Below are positions 29,804 to 39,496 of a stretch of 60,163 nt of DNA, piece after piece. The stretch is from the NCBI RefSeq assembly GCF_014656075.1, contig NZ_BNBS01000007.1, positions 84,827 through 144,989 of the forward strand, read 5' to 3'. The translations under genes were made by a program, and so were the position numbers. Position 1 is the stretch's first letter. The number at the start of each line of letters is the position of its first letter. Source of the DNA: Streptomyces hydrogenans. Its GTDB lineage: Bacteria; Actinomycetota; Actinomycetes; Streptomycetales; Streptomycetaceae. The notes beneath the pieces were generated by a model, which worked only from the letters and a program-made list of their open reading frames with translations, was not told the DNA's origin and did no database searches.

Positions 29804-29924
29804 GGTCTTCCGACGGCCGTCCGACGGTCGTCGGGCGGTCGTCGGGGGGTCATCAGGGGGTCATCAAGGAGTCGTCGGACGGTCGTCCGACAGCCGTCCG
29901 GAGGTCACCGGAAAGTCACACGGG
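29804..29924 (+). repeat. Eleven tandem 11-bp direct repeats (PHO-box-like array)
   Basis: Eleven consecutive 11-base units in exact register, with consensus GGTCRTCNGRC. They run GGTCTTCCGAC, GGCCGTCCGAC, GGTCGTCGGGC, GGTCGTCGGGG, GGTCATCAGGG, GGTCATCAAGG, AGTCGTCGGAC, GGTCGTCCGAC, AGCCGTCCGGA, GGTCACCGGAA, AGTCACACGGG. The Streptomyces PhoP direct-repeat unit, as I recall it, is G[GT]TCAYYYR[GC]G; the fifth and sixth units match it at 10 of 11 positions. One helical turn per unit would place all contacts on one face. It lies 215-335 bases before the APC permease start. Confidence 0.75.
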
Positions 29925-29987
29925 AAAATTTGAAACCGGACATTTCGGGCCTGGCTGCGGTTCCCGCATATCGGACACCCGGCGGCC

Positions 29988-30007
29988 GACCTACCAGTTG
30001 GTCGGTC
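29988..30007. promoter_or_regulatory. 20-bp near-perfect palindrome upstream of the permease
   Basis: GACCTACCAGTTGGTCGGTC matches its own reverse complement at 16 of 20 positions, with core ACCA-GT-TGGT. It resembles operators of GntR/FadR-type regulators. It sits about 130 bases before the permease start, within a locally A+T-richer region. Confidence 0.55.
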
Positions 30008-30138
30008 CGTCGGGTTCGTCGATCTTTCAATCATTGGCGCGTGCCCGGATCTGACCTCGCAATGCAAGGCGATGATCGATCAAGTGAGCGGAGTCAAGTC
30101 CTCCGGATAAGGAAACCGCAGCATTTAACGTCAAGTTC

Positions 30139-31704
30139 ATGACTCAGGTGGACGTACGGCCCCAGGCCGGAGACACGGTAAGGGGCGAGACCGCCCCGGG
30201 GGACACGCACGGCGTGCGCAAGAAGGGCCTCGGCGGCAACTCCGTCGGCCTCTTCGGCAACGCGATCATCGGCATATCCACCGTCGCCCCGGTCTACTGC
30301 CTGACCTCCACCCTCGGCTCCACGGCCGGCGAGGTGGGCCTCCAGATGCCCGCCGTCTTCCTCGCGGGCTTCCTCCCGATGCTCCTCGTCGCCTTCGCGT
30401 ACCGGGAGCTCAACAAGGCCATGCCGGACTGCGGCACCTCCTTCACCTGGACCGTGAAGGCGTTCGGCCCCAAGATCGGCTGGATGTGCGGCTGGGGCCT
30501 GGTGATCGCCACGATCATCGTGCTCTCCAACCTGGCCGGCGTCGCCACCTCGTACTTCTGGCTCCTCGCGGGCGAGATCACCGGCAGTGAGTCGATCGCG
30601 GCCCTGGACGACAACAAGGCCGTCCACATCCTCACCTGCCTCGCCCTCATCGCCGCAGCCACCGCGATCAGCTACCGCGGCATGACGGCCACCAAGGGCG
30701 TCCAGTACACCCTCGTCATCCTCCAGCTCGTCGTCCTCGCCGTCTTCGTCGCCCTGGCCCTGAGCAAGGCGGGCTCCTTCGAGACCTCGGTCGACTTCTC
30801 CTGGTCCTGGATGAACCCCTTCGCCGTCCAGTCCTTCGCCGCCTTCACCGCCGGCCTCTCCCTCTCGATCTTCATGTACTGGGGCTGGGACACCTGCATG
30901 GCGTCCAACGAGGAGACCGTCGGCAGCGACAAGACCCCCGGCCGCGCCGCGCTCATCGCGATGGTCGTCCTGGTCGGCTCCTACCTGGCCACCGGCATCG
31001 CCGCGCAGATGGCCGTCGGCTCCGGCGGGGAGGGCCTCGGCCTCGCCAACCCGGAGACCTCCGACAACGTCTTCGCCGCCCTCGCCGGCCCGGTCATGGG
31101 CCCGGTCCTCGGCATCCTGCTCTTCGTCGCCGTCCTGGCCTCCGCCGCCGCGAGCCTCCAGACCACCTTCATCCCGGTCGCCCGCACGGTCCTCGCCATG
31201 TCCACGTACGAGGCGCTGCCGAAGTCCTTCACCGAGGTCCACCCGGTCTTCAAGACCCCCGGCCGGGCCACCGTCGTCGCGGGCATCGCGACCGGCGCCT
31301 TCTACACCGTGATGACCCTGGTCAGCGAGCACGTCCTGGTCGACACCATCTACGCGCTCGGCCTGATGATCTGCTTCTACTACGGCATCACCGCCTTCGC
31401 CTGCGTCTGGTACTTCCGCGCCGAGCTCTTCCGCTCCGTCCGCGACTTCGCCTTCAAGGGCCTCATGCCGGCCCTCGGCGGCGTCATGCTCACGGCCGTC
31501 TTCGGCAAGACCCTCTACGACATGTGGGACCCGGCCTACGGCTCCGGCTCCGCCGTCTTCGGCGTCGGCTCCGTCTTCGTCATCGCCGTCGGCCTCCTCG
31601 TCCTCGGCGCGATCCTCATGCTCGTCATGCAGCGCCGCAGCCCCGCCTTCTTCCGCGGCGAGGTCCTGACGAAGGAGACGCCGTCCCTGGTGGTGGCCGA
31701 CTGA
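30139..31704 (+). CDS. APC-superfamily amino acid/amine permease
   Basis: A 521-residue transporter with about 12 hydrophobic segments. The first carries GLFGNAIIGISTVAPVYCLTSTLG, the G-rich unwound helix of APC transporters. MYWGWDTCMASNEETVGSDKTPGRAALI is the conserved helix 6-7 region, and VARTVLAMSTYEALPKSF follows helix 8. It should import an amino acid or polyamine with a cation. ATG 30139 follows TAACGT by seven bases and lacks a Shine-Dalgarno, so it is likely leaderless. The upstream region holds the 11-bp array and a palindrome. It may supply substrate for the amide-degrading operon beside it. Confidence 0.88.
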   Translation: MTQVDVRPQAGDTVRGETAPGDTHGVRKKGLGGNSVGLFGNAIIGISTVAPVYCLTSTLGSTAGEVGLQMPAVFLAGFLPMLLVAFAYRELNKAMPDCGTSFTWTVKAFGPKIGWMCGWGLVIATIIVLSNLAGVATSYFWLLAGEITGSESIAALDDNKAVHILTCLALIAAATAISYRGMTATKGVQYTLVILQLVVLAVFVALALSKAGSFETSVDFSWSWMNPFAVQSFAAFTAGLSLSIFMYWGWDTCMASNEETVGSDKTPGRAALIAMVVLVGSYLATGIAAQMAVGSGGEGLGLANPETSDNVFAALAGPVMGPVLGILLFVAVLASAAASLQTTFIPVARTVLAMSTYEALPKSFTEVHPVFKTPGRATVVAGIATGAFYTVMTLVSEHVLVDTIYALGLMICFYYGITAFACVWYFRAELFRSVRDFAFKGLMPALGGVMLTAVFGKTLYDMWDPAYGSGSAVFGVGSVFVIAVGLLVLGAILMLVMQRRSPAFFRGEVLTKETPSLVVAD

Positions 31705-31744
31705 CCGGTCCGGGCCGTCCGCACGGCTGAGTCATCCAGAAACG

Positions 31745-31782
31745 CGAAAGCGGCGATCCCGTGGGGGGTATCGCCGCTTTCG
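31745..31782. terminator. Bidirectional terminator
   Basis: A perfect 13-bp stem CGAAAGCGGCGAT/ATCGCCGCTTTCG with a 12-base loop, between the permease and a convergent secreted-protein gene. Confidence 0.85.
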
Positions 31783-31799
31783 TCCTATTTGGGGCGAGG

Positions 31800-32015
31800 T
31801 CAGTGCCGGCCGGGCAGCAGGCCCTCCACGGCCTTGTTGGCCTCGGGGAGGTCGGCGGCCGCGGCGGGCTTCGGCTTGGGGGCCAGGACGCCGCTGAGCG
31901 GGACGACCGACGGGAGGTTCATGCCACCGGTGTCGGCGGCGGCGCTTCCGGCGGAGGCGAGGCCGGCGGTGGCGGCGAAGGCGGTCAGGGCGGCTGCGGT
32001 GAGGATCCTCTTCAT
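31800..32015 (-). CDS. Small secreted protein
   Basis: A 71-residue protein with a clear signal peptide (MKRILTAAALTAFAATAGLASAGSAAA, cleavage after about residue 27). The mature chain is ~44 residues: DTGGMNLPSVVPLSGVL, then a Lys/Pro/Ala segment and LPEANKAVEGLLPGRH. It has no cysteine. The family of short secreted proteins with an LP-x-V-x-PLSGVL-type start is common in Streptomyces, but no function is known to me. It is divergent from the GNAT gene. Confidence 0.75.
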   Translation of the reverse strand: MKRILTAAALTAFAATAGLASAGSAAADTGGMNLPSVVPLSGVLAPKPKPAAAADLPEANKAVEGLLPGRH

Positions 32016-32073
32016 GGCCGGTCCAACGCGACCCCCGCGCGGGCGGTTACGACCGGCTCCCTACGATCAGGCC

Positions 32074-32640
32074 ATGGACCAGGGGTACGGAAGCGGGGGC
32101 TGGCGGCTGAGGCCGGGCCGGCCCGAGGACGTCGAGGCCATCGCCGACCTGCGCGCGGTGGTCATGCGCGCCGACCTGGAGCGGCTCGGCCGCTACGACG
32201 AGCACCGGGTGCGGCAGCGGCTGCGGGACGGCTTCTCGCCCGCGCACACCTCCGTCATCGAGACCCCGGAACACGCCCTCGCCGGGTGCGTCACCCTCCG
32301 CCCGGACGGCGACGCCCTCCACCTGGAGCACTTCCTCCTGCGGCCCGCCCTCCAGGGCCGCGGCCTGGGCACCGCCGTCCTGCGCCACCTCCTGGCCGGG
32401 GCCGACCAGCGGTCCGCCCCCGTCCGGCTCGAAGTGCTCCGGGGCAGCCCGGCCCGCCGCCTCTACGAACGCGAGGGGTTCGTACGGGAGGCGGAGGACG
32501 CGGTGGACGTGTTCATGGTCAGGGAGCCGGCGTCGCCGCGGACGGCCCAGACGCCGCGGACTGATCAGACGCTGCGGCCGGCCTGGACGCCGTTGACGGT
32601 CCAGACATCACGGACGGTCCAGACACCGCGGACGGCATAG
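32074..32640 (+). CDS. GNAT-family N-acetyltransferase
   Basis: A 188-residue GNAT protein. WRLRPGRPEDVEAIADLRAVVM opens the fold, ALHLEHFLLRPALQGRGLGTAVLRHLL (about 88-114) gives the acetyl-CoA Q-x-x-G-x-G/A site, and SPARRLYEREGFVREAEDAVDVFM closes it. The last ~35 residues are a Thr/Pro/Arg repeat (PRTAQTPRTDQTLRP) encoded by tandem 10-18-bp DNA repeats (about 32540-32638), likely a slippage product. ATG 32074 follows TACGAT by six bases (leaderless). Substrate unknown. Confidence 0.85.
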   Translation: MDQGYGSGGWRLRPGRPEDVEAIADLRAVVMRADLERLGRYDEHRVRQRLRDGFSPAHTSVIETPEHALAGCVTLRPDGDALHLEHFLLRPALQGRGLGTAVLRHLLAGADQRSAPVRLEVLRGSPARRLYEREGFVREAEDAVDVFMVREPASPRTAQTPRTDQTLRPAWTPLTVQTSRTVQTPRTA

Positions 32641-32691
32641 CCGGATCCGGTGCCTCGGATGCCTCGGCCGGATCCGACCGTCGGCTCCGGC

Positions 32692-33513
32692 TCAGACGCC
32701 CTCTGACCGCTCAGTCGCCTCAGTCGCCTCAGTCGCCTCAGACGTCTCCAGCGCCTCCGACGTCTCCGGTGCCTCCGCGATGAGGGCGGTCGCGATCGTG
32801 CGGAAGCCGAGGCGGGCGTAGAGGCGTTCCACGGACGCGTCCGAGGCCGTCAGGAAGACCAGGTCGACGCCGCGCGCCCGGGCGTCCGCGACCAGTGCGG
32901 CGGTCACCGCGAGTCCCAGGCCGCGCCGGCGGGCGCCGGGGCGGGTGCCGACCCCGACGACCTCCGCCACGTCCCCGACGGGCTGGTGCTGGCCGCCCGC
33001 CAGCGCCTCGCCGCTCTCCGTGTCGAAGCCGGCCGCGAGGACGGCCAGTCCGGCCGCGATCCGGTCGCCGACCCGCCGGGCATCGTCCGGCCCCGGGGTG
33101 GCCCCGAAGGCCGCGTACGGCGCGGAGACGGCGTCCGCGAGCCGGGGGTCGGCGGCGTCGACGGTCCGCACGACGGCGTCGACGGGTTCCGGCACGGGGA
33201 GCGGGGCGCCGTCCAGCACCATCAGCGGGTGCGCGTGCACGACGAGCCCGCTCGCCGCCACGGCCGCGCGCAGCCCGGGGCTCGTCTCGGCCACCCACTC
33301 GAACGCCTCCGGCAGCCCCAGCTCCCGCTGCCGGGCCCGTACCCGTTCCACGTCCGCCACCGACACCCCGCCGGTGCGGCCGAGCGTGGGCCGCGCGTAG
33401 AACGGCCAGCCGTCGGTCCCCTCCCGCACGAAGAAGGTCAGCGGTCCGAAGTCCTCCGCGCGGGCGGAGGAGCGGGGCACGGCGTCGTAGTACGCCTCGA
33501 TTCGATTCAGCAC
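32692..33513 (-). CDS. GNAT-family N-acetyltransferase (two-domain size)
   Basis: A 273-residue protein. The C-terminal half has the GNAT core VAEVVGVGTRPGARRRGLGLAVTAALVADARARGVDLVFLTASDASVERLYARLGFRTI. The N-terminal half is a degenerate companion domain with ALTLMV-free text beginning MLNRIEAYYDAVPRSSARAE. The final ~25 residues are Ser/Glu/Thr/Ala repeats (SEATEATEATERSEG) from a DNA minisatellite. The GTG at 33513 is preferred because TACGGT lies seven bases upstream, matching the leaderless pattern of neighbours; longer starts lack any signal. It is divergent from the LLM gene. Substrate unknown. Confidence 0.78.
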   Translation of the reverse strand: MLNRIEAYYDAVPRSSARAEDFGPLTFFVREGTDGWPFYARPTLGRTGGVSVADVERVRARQRELGLPEAFEWVAETSPGLRAAVAASGLVVHAHPLMVLDGAPLPVPEPVDAVVRTVDAADPRLADAVSAPYAAFGATPGPDDARRVGDRIAAGLAVLAAGFDTESGEALAGGQHQPVGDVAEVVGVGTRPGARRRGLGLAVTAALVADARARGVDLVFLTASDASVERLYARLGFRTIATALIAEAPETSEALETSEATEATEATERSEGV

Positions 33514-33614
33514 GCGCGCCACCGTAGGCGCGGCCGGGGAGGAGGGCACGCGGATTTCGCCGCCGTGGTGCCGCACCCCTCGGAATCCCGGGCCGGAGCC
33601 CCTAGCGTGCCCTC

Positions 33615-34448
33615 ATGCGGATCTCGACCACGATCTTCCTGACCGACGAGACCATCTCGCCCGTGCGGCTCGCCCGCGAGCTGGAGGAGCGCGGCTTCGC
33701 CGGGCTCTACCTCCCCGAGCACACCCACATCCCCGTCGAGCGGGCCACGCCCTACCCGGCGGGCGGCGGACTCCCGCGCGAGTACGCGCGGACGCTGGAC
33801 CCGTTCGTCGCGCTCGCGCAGGCCGCCGCCGTCACCGACCGGATCGCGCTGGGGACGGGCATCACGCTGCTCGCGCAGCACGATCCGATCGCCCTCGCCA
33901 AGCAGATCGCGACGCTCGACCACCTCTCCGGCGGCCGGTTCACCCTCGGCCTCGGGTACGGCTGGAACAAGGAGGAGGCTGCCGACCACGGCGTCGCCTG
34001 GAGCACGCGGCGGGAGCTGGTCGCGGACCGGCTGGCGCTCATGCGGGCCCTGTGGGCGCCGGAGCCGACGGCGTACGAAGGGGAGTACGGCTACTCCGCG
34101 CGCGCCTCCGAGGTGTGGCCGAAGCCGGCCGGCGGGGCGCCGCGGGTGCTCCTCGGCGGGGCCGCGGGGCCGAAGCTGTTCGCGGCCGTCGCCGGGCAGA
34201 CGGACGGCTGGATGCCGATCGGCGGGCGCGGCCTGTCGGAGTCCCTGCCGGTGCTGCGGGCCGAGTGGGAGCGGGCGGGGCGCGACCCGAAGGCCCTCCA
34301 GGTCGTGCCGTACGCCGTCCTCCCGAGCGCCGGGAAGCTCGCCCACTACGCGGAGCTCGGCTGCGAGGAGACCGTCCTCCAGCTGCCGCCGGCCGGCGAG
34401 GACGAGGTGCTGCGGGTGCTGGACGCGTACGCGGAGTTCCTGCCGTGA
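33615..34448 (+). CDS. LLM-class F420-dependent oxidoreductase
   Basis: A 277-residue luciferase-like protein of the Rv2161c/TIGR03619-like type. It opens [40 protein letters not shown], then [54 protein letters not shown] and [29 protein letters not shown]420 use is inferred from similarity and from its position 64 bases before the FO synthase gene. ATG 33615 follows TAGCGT by six bases (leaderless). No operator of the shared type is present, so it is probably outside that regulon. Confidence 0.87.
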   Translation: MRISTTIFLTDETISPVRLARELEERGFAGLYLPEHTHIPVERATPYPAGGGLPREYARTLDPFVALAQAAAVTDRIALGTGITLLAQHDPIALAKQIATLDHLSGGRFTLGLGYGWNKEEAADHGVAWSTRRELVADRLALMRALWAPEPTAYEGEYGYSARASEVWPKPAGGAPRVLLGGAAGPKLFAAVAGQTDGWMPIGGRGLSESLPVLRAEWERAGRDPKALQVVPYAVLPSAGKLAHYAELGCEETVLQLPPAGEDEVLRVLDAYAEFLP

Positions 34449-34512
34449 CGGGCGCGTGACAAGCCCCGGGGATGCCTCCTCCGCGTCCGGGGGCCGCTCG
34501 TATGCTCGGTGC

Positions 34513-37155
34513 ATGACGGACCACCAGGCCGACCAGCAGACCGACCCCCGGGCCGACCGGCACAGCGGACCGACGGCCCCGCCCCCGACCAGGAACGCGA
34601 TGCGCCGGGCGCTGCGGCGCGCCCGGGACGGCGTCGCGCTCGACGTCGGCGAGGCGGCGGTGCTGCTGCGGGCGCGCGACGAGGACCTGGCGGAGCTGGT
34701 GGCCGTCGCGGGGCGGGTCCGGGACGCCGGGCTCGAAGCCGCCGGGCGGCCGGGCGTGATCACGTACTCGAAGAGCGTGTTCATACCCCTCACCCGGCTC
34801 TGCCGGGACAAGTGCCACTACTGCACCTTCGTCACCGTGCCGGGGAAGCTGCGGCGCGAGGGCCACGGCATGTTCATGTCCCCGGACGAGGTGCTGGACA
34901 TCGCGCGCAAGGGGGCCGCGCTCGGCTGCAAGGAAGCCCTCATCACCCTCGGCGACAAGCCGGAGGACCGCTGGCCGGAGGCGCGCGAGTGGCTGGACGC
35001 GCACGGCTACGACGACACCCTCGCGTACGTGCGGGCGATGTCGGTGCGGATCCTGGAGGAGACCGGCCTCCTGCCGCACCTCAACCCGGGCGTCCTGTCG
35101 TGGACGGACTTCCAGCGGCTCAAGCCGGTCGCCCCGTCGATGGGCATGATGCTGGAGACCACCGCCACCCGCCTGTGGTCCGAGCCCGGCGGCCCGCACT
35201 TCGGCTCGCCCGACAAGGAACCGGCCGTGCGGCTGAGGGTCCTGGAGGACGCGGGGCGCTCGTCCGTCCCCTTCACCTCGGGGCTGCTCCTGGGGATCGG
35301 GGAGACGTACGAGGAGCGGGCGGAGTCGCTGTTCGCGCTCCGCCGGACCGCCCGCGCCTACCACGGCATCCAGGAACTGATCATCCAGAACTTCCGCGCC
35401 AAGCCGGACACGGCCATGCGCGCGATGCCCGACGCCGAGCTCGACGACCTGGTCGCGGCGGTGGCCGTCGCCCGGCTCATCATGGGCCCCTCCGCCTGCC
35501 TCCAGGCGCCGCCGAACCTGGTGGACGCCGAGTACGAGCGGCTGATCGCGGCCGGCGTCGACGACTGGGGCGGCGTCTCGCCGCTGACCATCGACCACGT
35601 CAACCCGGAACGCCCCTGGCCGCGGATCGAGGAGCTGGCGGAGCGCTCCGCCGCCGCCGGCTTCGAGCTGCGCGAACGGCTCTGCGTCTACCCGGAGTTC
35701 GTCCGGCGCGGCGAGCCCTGGCTGGACCCGCGGATCGTGCCGCACGTCCGTGCCCTGGCCGACCCGGAGACCGGCCTCGCGAACCCGGACGCGGTGGTCC
35801 GCGGCCTGCCCTGGCAGGAACCGGACGAGACCTTCGCCGCCACCGGCCGCACCGACCTGCACGCCACCATCGACACCGAGGGCCGGACCGGTGACCGGCG
35901 CGAGGACTTCGACGAGGTGTACGGCGACTGGGAGGCGCTCCGGGAGGCCGCCGCGCCCGGCATGGTCCCCGACGCGGTCCCCGAGCGGATCGACGCCGAC
36001 CTGCGGGAGGCGCTGGCCGTCGCCGCCGACGACCCGACGAGGCTCACCGACGCCCAGGCCCTCGCCCTCTTCCACGCTGACGGGCCCGCCCTCGACGCGC
36101 TGTGCGCAGTCGCGGACGACGTGCGGAAGTCGGTCTCCGGCGACGAGGTGACGTACATCGTCACCCGGAACATCAACTTCACCAACGTCTGCTACACCGG
36201 CTGCCGCTTCTGCGCCTTCGCCCAGCGCCGCACCGACGCCGACGCGTACACCCTCTCCCTCGACCAGGTCGCCGACCGGGCCCAGCAGGCGTGGGAGGTC
36301 GGCGCGGTCGAGGTCTGCATGCAGGGCGGCATCCACCCGGACCTGCCCGGCACCGCGTACTTCGACATCGCCCGGGCGGTGAAGGAACGCGTCCCCGGCA
36401 TGCACGTGCACGCCTTCTCCCCGATGGAGGTCGTCAACGGCGCGACCCGCACGGGCCTGTCGATCCGGGAGTGGCTGACCGCGGCGAAGGAGGCCGGGCT
36501 CGACTCGATCCCCGGCACCGCCGCCGAGATCCTCGACGACGAGGTCCGCTGGGTGCTGACCAAGGGCAAGCTGCCCGCCGCCACCTGGATCGAGGTCATC
36601 ACCACCGCGCACGAGCTGGGCCTGCGGTCCAGCTCGACGATGATGTACGGCCACGTCGACCAGCCCCGCCACTGGCTGGGCCACCTCCGCACGCTCGCCT
36701 CCCTCCAGCAGCGGACCGGCGGCTTCACGGAGTTCGTGACCCTCCCCTTCATCCACACCAACGCGCCGGTCTACCTGGCCGGCATCGCCCGGCCCGGCCC
36801 GACGATCCGCGACAACCGCGCGGTGACGGCGATGGCCCGCCTGCTGCTCCACCCGCACATCCCCAACATCCAGACCAGCTGGGTGAAGCTGGGCGCGGAG
36901 GGCGCCGCCGAGATGCTCCGCTCCGGCGCCAACGACCTGGGCGGCACGCTGATGGAGGAGACCATCTCGCGCATGGCCGGGTCGAGTTACGGCTCGTACC
37001 GCTCGATCCGCGACCTGGAGGCCATCGCGGAGGCGGCCGGCCGGCCCTCCCGCCCCCGCACCACCCTCTACGGCGAGGTCCCGAAGGAACGCCAGGAGAC
37101 CGCCCGCGCCTCGGACGGCCACCTGCCGGAACTGCTTCCGGTGATCGAGGGCTGA
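34513..37155 (+). CDS. fbiC: FO synthase (CofG-CofH fusion), F420 biosynthesis
   Basis: An 880-residue bifunctional radical-SAM enzyme that joins tyrosine with 5-amino-6-ribitylamino-uracil to make FO, the chromophore of F420. Two CxxxCxxC clusters mark the halves: CRDKCHYC (Cys97, 101, 104; CofG-like) and CYTGCRFC (Cys560, 564, 567; CofH-like). Other blocks are [35 protein letters not shown] and [21 protein letters not shown]. The fused form is the actinobacterial one. ATG 34513 follows TATGCT by six bases (leaderless). It converges on the phosphatase gene with a six-base gap. It supplies cofactor for the LLM and Ddn-type proteins of this window. Confidence 0.97.
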   Translation: MTDHQADQQTDPRADRHSGPTAPPPTRNAMRRALRRARDGVALDVGEAAVLLRARDEDLAELVAVAGRVRDAGLEAAGRPGVITYSKSVFIPLTRLCRDKCHYCTFVTVPGKLRREGHGMFMSPDEVLDIARKGAALGCKEALITLGDKPEDRWPEAREWLDAHGYDDTLAYVRAMSVRILEETGLLPHLNPGVLSWTDFQRLKPVAPSMGMMLETTATRLWSEPGGPHFGSPDKEPAVRLRVLEDAGRSSVPFTSGLLLGIGETYEERAESLFALRRTARAYHGIQELIIQNFRAKPDTAMRAMPDAELDDLVAAVAVARLIMGPSACLQAPPNLVDAEYERLIAAGVDDWGGVSPLTIDHVNPERPWPRIEELAERSAAAGFELRERLCVYPEFVRRGEPWLDPRIVPHVRALADPETGLANPDAVVRGLPWQEPDETFAATGRTDLHATIDTEGRTGDRREDFDEVYGDWEALREAAAPGMVPDAVPERIDADLREALAVAADDPTRLTDAQALALFHADGPALDALCAVADDVRKSVSGDEVTYIVTRNINFTNVCYTGCRFCAFAQRRTDADAYTLSLDQVADRAQQAWEVGAVEVCMQGGIHPDLPGTAYFDIARAVKERVPGMHVHAFSPMEVVNGATRTGLSIREWLTAAKEAGLDSIPGTAAEILDDEVRWVLTKGKLPAATWIEVITTAHELGLRSSSTMMYGHVDQPRHWLGHLRTLASLQQRTGGFTEFVTLPFIHTNAPVYLAGIARPGPTIRDNRAVTAMARLLLHPHIPNIQTSWVKLGAEGAAEMLRSGANDLGGTLMEETISRMAGSSYGSYRSIRDLEAIAEAAGRPSRPRTTLYGEVPKERQETARASDGHLPELLPVIEG

Positions 37156-37161
37156 GCCGGG

Positions 37162-38217
37162 TCAGCCCACCAGCAGGTCGCGCTTGAGGGCCTTGAGCTG
37201 GTGGGCGTCGACCGCCACGCCCTCGTGGAGGTAGGCGCGGAAGGAGCCGAACTCCTCGCGGACCTCGTCGAAGGAGGCGTTGAGGTAGCCGGGGCGGACG
37301 TCCAGGAGCGGCTTGTAGACGGCGGCCCGGTCGGGCGGCAGGTGGGAGAGGGCGGCCTCGTTGGCGGCGGCGCGGTAGGTGTTGCTGGCGAGGTAGTCGG
37401 CCATGACCGTCTCCTCGGGGACGCCGAGGGCGGTGAGGAGCGCGGCCTCGGCCCAGCCGGTGCGGTCCTTGCCGGCGGTGCAGTGGAAGACGACCCCGTC
37501 ACCGTCACCGTCGGCGATCTCGTCGAGGACGGTGGCGTACGCGGCCCTCGCCGTGTCCCCGCTCACCATGAAGCGGTTGCCCCCGGTCATCATCGCCTCG
37601 GCCTCGGCCGGGGACTTCGGCATCGAGGTGAAGGTGCCGCTGCCGGCCAGCACGTCGGCGACGGTGTGCGTGGCGCCCACCGGGACGCGGTCGGGGGCGG
37701 CGGCGCGCTCGGACTCCATGCGGAGGTCGAGGACGGTGCGGACGCCGAGGCGCCGCAGCTTGGCGAGGTCGGCGTCGGTGAGCCGGTCGAGCGCGTCGGA
37801 GCGGTAGACCTCGCCCATCCGCACCCACTGTCCGTCGCGGGTGCGGTAGCCGCCCGCGTCGCGGAAGTTGGCCGTGCCCTGGAGCCGGATCAGCCGGTCG
37901 GCGAGGCGGAGCGGCGTACCGCGGTCGGGCACCAGGTCGAACCAGTGGCGGTCGGCGCCGGCGCGGGTCGGGACGGTGACCGAGCCGGTGGCGCCGCCGC
38001 GCGCGACCGTGCGGCCCTCGGAGCGGACGGTCACGCGGTGGGTGCCGGGCGCGTCCCAGCTGATGGTGGAGGTGCCGTCGGCGTGGTCGGTGACGGTGGC
38101 GGCGGTGAAGGGGACGCGGTGCCCGGGGTGCGCGGAGGCGGTGGGGGCGGCCAGGCCGAGGAGGAGGGCTGCGGCGAGCGCGGCGGAGGGGTACTTGACT
38201 CGTGTCACGGGGGTCAT
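37162..38217 (-). CDS. Secreted tyrosine/phosphoinositide-type protein phosphatase
   Basis: A 351-residue exported phosphatase. A signal peptide ends near TASA (residue 28). Next comes a fibronectin/Ig-like segment to about 105, then the catalytic domain: GTANFRDAGGYRT (113-125), VLDLRMESERAAAPDR, and the P-loop HCTAGKDRTG (Cys246, Arg252). The HCxAGKDR loop and early NFRDxGG motif are typical of the LpxF/MptpB-like atypical phosphatase family, which takes phosphotyrosine, phosphoserine or phosphoinositides. ATG 38217 lacks a clear Shine-Dalgarno, and an internal GTG three codons on is an alternative. Confidence 0.88.
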   Translation of the reverse strand: MTPVTRVKYPSAALAAALLLGLAAPTASAHPGHRVPFTAATVTDHADGTSTISWDAPGTHRVTVRSEGRTVARGGATGSVTVPTRAGADRHWFDLVPDRGTPLRLADRLIRLQGTANFRDAGGYRTRDGQWVRMGEVYRSDALDRLTDADLAKLRRLGVRTVLDLRMESERAAAPDRVPVGATHTVADVLAGSGTFTSMPKSPAEAEAMMTGGNRFMVSGDTARAAYATVLDEIADGDGDGVVFHCTAGKDRTGWAEAALLTALGVPEETVMADYLASNTYRAAANEAALSHLPPDRAAVYKPLLDVRPGYLNASFDEVREEFGSFRAYLHEGVAVDAHQLKALKRDLLVG

Positions 38218-38386
38218 GCGGCGGATGGTTCAGGCCAACGGCGAACCTCGGGTGAACTGTGGTCAAAAGCGGCCTGAAGGGCGTCCGATCACATAAGTCT
38301 CCGACCCCCGAACGGACACAGCCGGTCGATTAGAGTGCTGCGGAGACCGGTGAGAGAACGGGACCTCGGACGGGGGAGGGCACGTC

Positions 38387-39481
38387 GTGACCACCACTGC
38401 CGCGGCCGTGTGGGGCCGCACCGAACAACAGGACTTCCGCTCGCGCGTCCGCGGCTGCCTGCTCGGCGCGGCCGTCGGCGACGCGGTCGGCGCGGGCGTG
38501 CACGAGCGGACGCTGAAGGAGATCCGCGCGGAGCACGGCGAGGCGGGCCTCGCCGAGCCTCCCGACGGCACCCTGCCCGTCACCGCCGCCACGCAGATGA
38601 GCCTCTTCACCCTGGACGGCCTCATCCGCGCCCACGTCCGCCGCGACACCGGCGTCTGGCACCCGCCCAGCGACGTCCACCGCGCCCATCTGCGCTGGGC
38701 CGCCACCCAGCGCGACTGGGGCCCCGACGAACGGCGCCGCGACAACGGCTGGCTCGGCCGCCAGGAGTGGCTCTACGCCCGCCGCCGGCCCGCCCGCGCC
38801 TGCCTCACCGGCCTCGGCGACGAACGCCTCGGCACCCTCGACCAGCCCAAGAACCCCGACGCCGACGACTCCGGCGCGCTCGCCCGCTCCGCCCCGCTGG
38901 GTCTGCTCGTCGGCTGGGAGCCGCAGCTCGTCTGCCAGTTGGCCGTCGAGTGCGCCGCCCAGACGCACGGCGCGCCCGCCGCGACCCTCGCGGACGGCGC
39001 CCGCGCCGTCACCGCCGACGGCGTGGCCCGCGGCGCCTCCGTCGAGGCCGCCGCCGGTACGGCCCTGGGCCTGCTGGCCGCCCACCCCGGCCACGAGCCG
39101 GTGACCGAGGCGCTGACGCGCGCGCTCGCGGCGGTGCGCGAGGGCGTCCCCGACGCGGACCGCGTCACCGCCCTCGGCGCCGGCGAGGACCGCGCGGAGG
39201 GCCAGCTGGCGGCGGCCGTCTACTGCGCCCTGGTCGGCGAGGACGTCCGCCACGGACTGCGCCTGGCCGTCAACCACGACGGCCCCTCGGCCGTCACGGC
39301 GGCGGTCACCGGCGCGCTGCTGGGCGCCCAGCACGGCGAGACGGCCCTCCCGCCGGCCTGGCTGGCCGCGCTGGAGGGCCGCGCGACGCTGCTGGAGCTC
39401 TCGGACGACTTCGCGATGGAGCTCACCCAGTCCAGCACCCTGCACACCCCGACCTGGCACACCCGCTACCCGACGTCGTGA
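38387..39481 (+). CDS. ADP-ribosylglycohydrolase family protein
   Basis: A 364-residue all-helical DraG/ARH-type hydrolase that would remove ADP-ribose from proteins or other acceptors with Mg2+. RVRGCLLGAAVGDAVGAGVHE (21-40) is the family N-terminus. The first metal motif, usually SDDT, reads as AATQMSLFT, so one metal site is altered. NPDADDSGALARSAPLGLL and VNHDGPSAVTAAVTGALLGA (about 295-315, normally D-x-D-T/S) are recognisable. Activity is therefore uncertain. GTG 38387 has GGGGGAGGG upstream. It converges on the SDR gene with a 15-base gap. Confidence 0.82.
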   Translation: MTTTAAAVWGRTEQQDFRSRVRGCLLGAAVGDAVGAGVHERTLKEIRAEHGEAGLAEPPDGTLPVTAATQMSLFTLDGLIRAHVRRDTGVWHPPSDVHRAHLRWAATQRDWGPDERRRDNGWLGRQEWLYARRRPARACLTGLGDERLGTLDQPKNPDADDSGALARSAPLGLLVGWEPQLVCQLAVECAAQTHGAPAATLADGARAVTADGVARGASVEAAAGTALGLLAAHPGHEPVTEALTRALAAVREGVPDADRVTALGAGEDRAEGQLAAAVYCALVGEDVRHGLRLAVNHDGPSAVTAAVTGALLGAQHGETALPPAWLAALEGRATLLELSDDFAMELTQSSTLHTPTWHTRYPTS

Positions 39482-39496
39482 GGCCGGGGCGGGCCG

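Noticed and set aside
34039..37122. 1027-residue antisense frame opposite fbiC
   Set aside because: Same GC-driven artefact; fbiC has unambiguous radical-SAM motifs on the plus strand.
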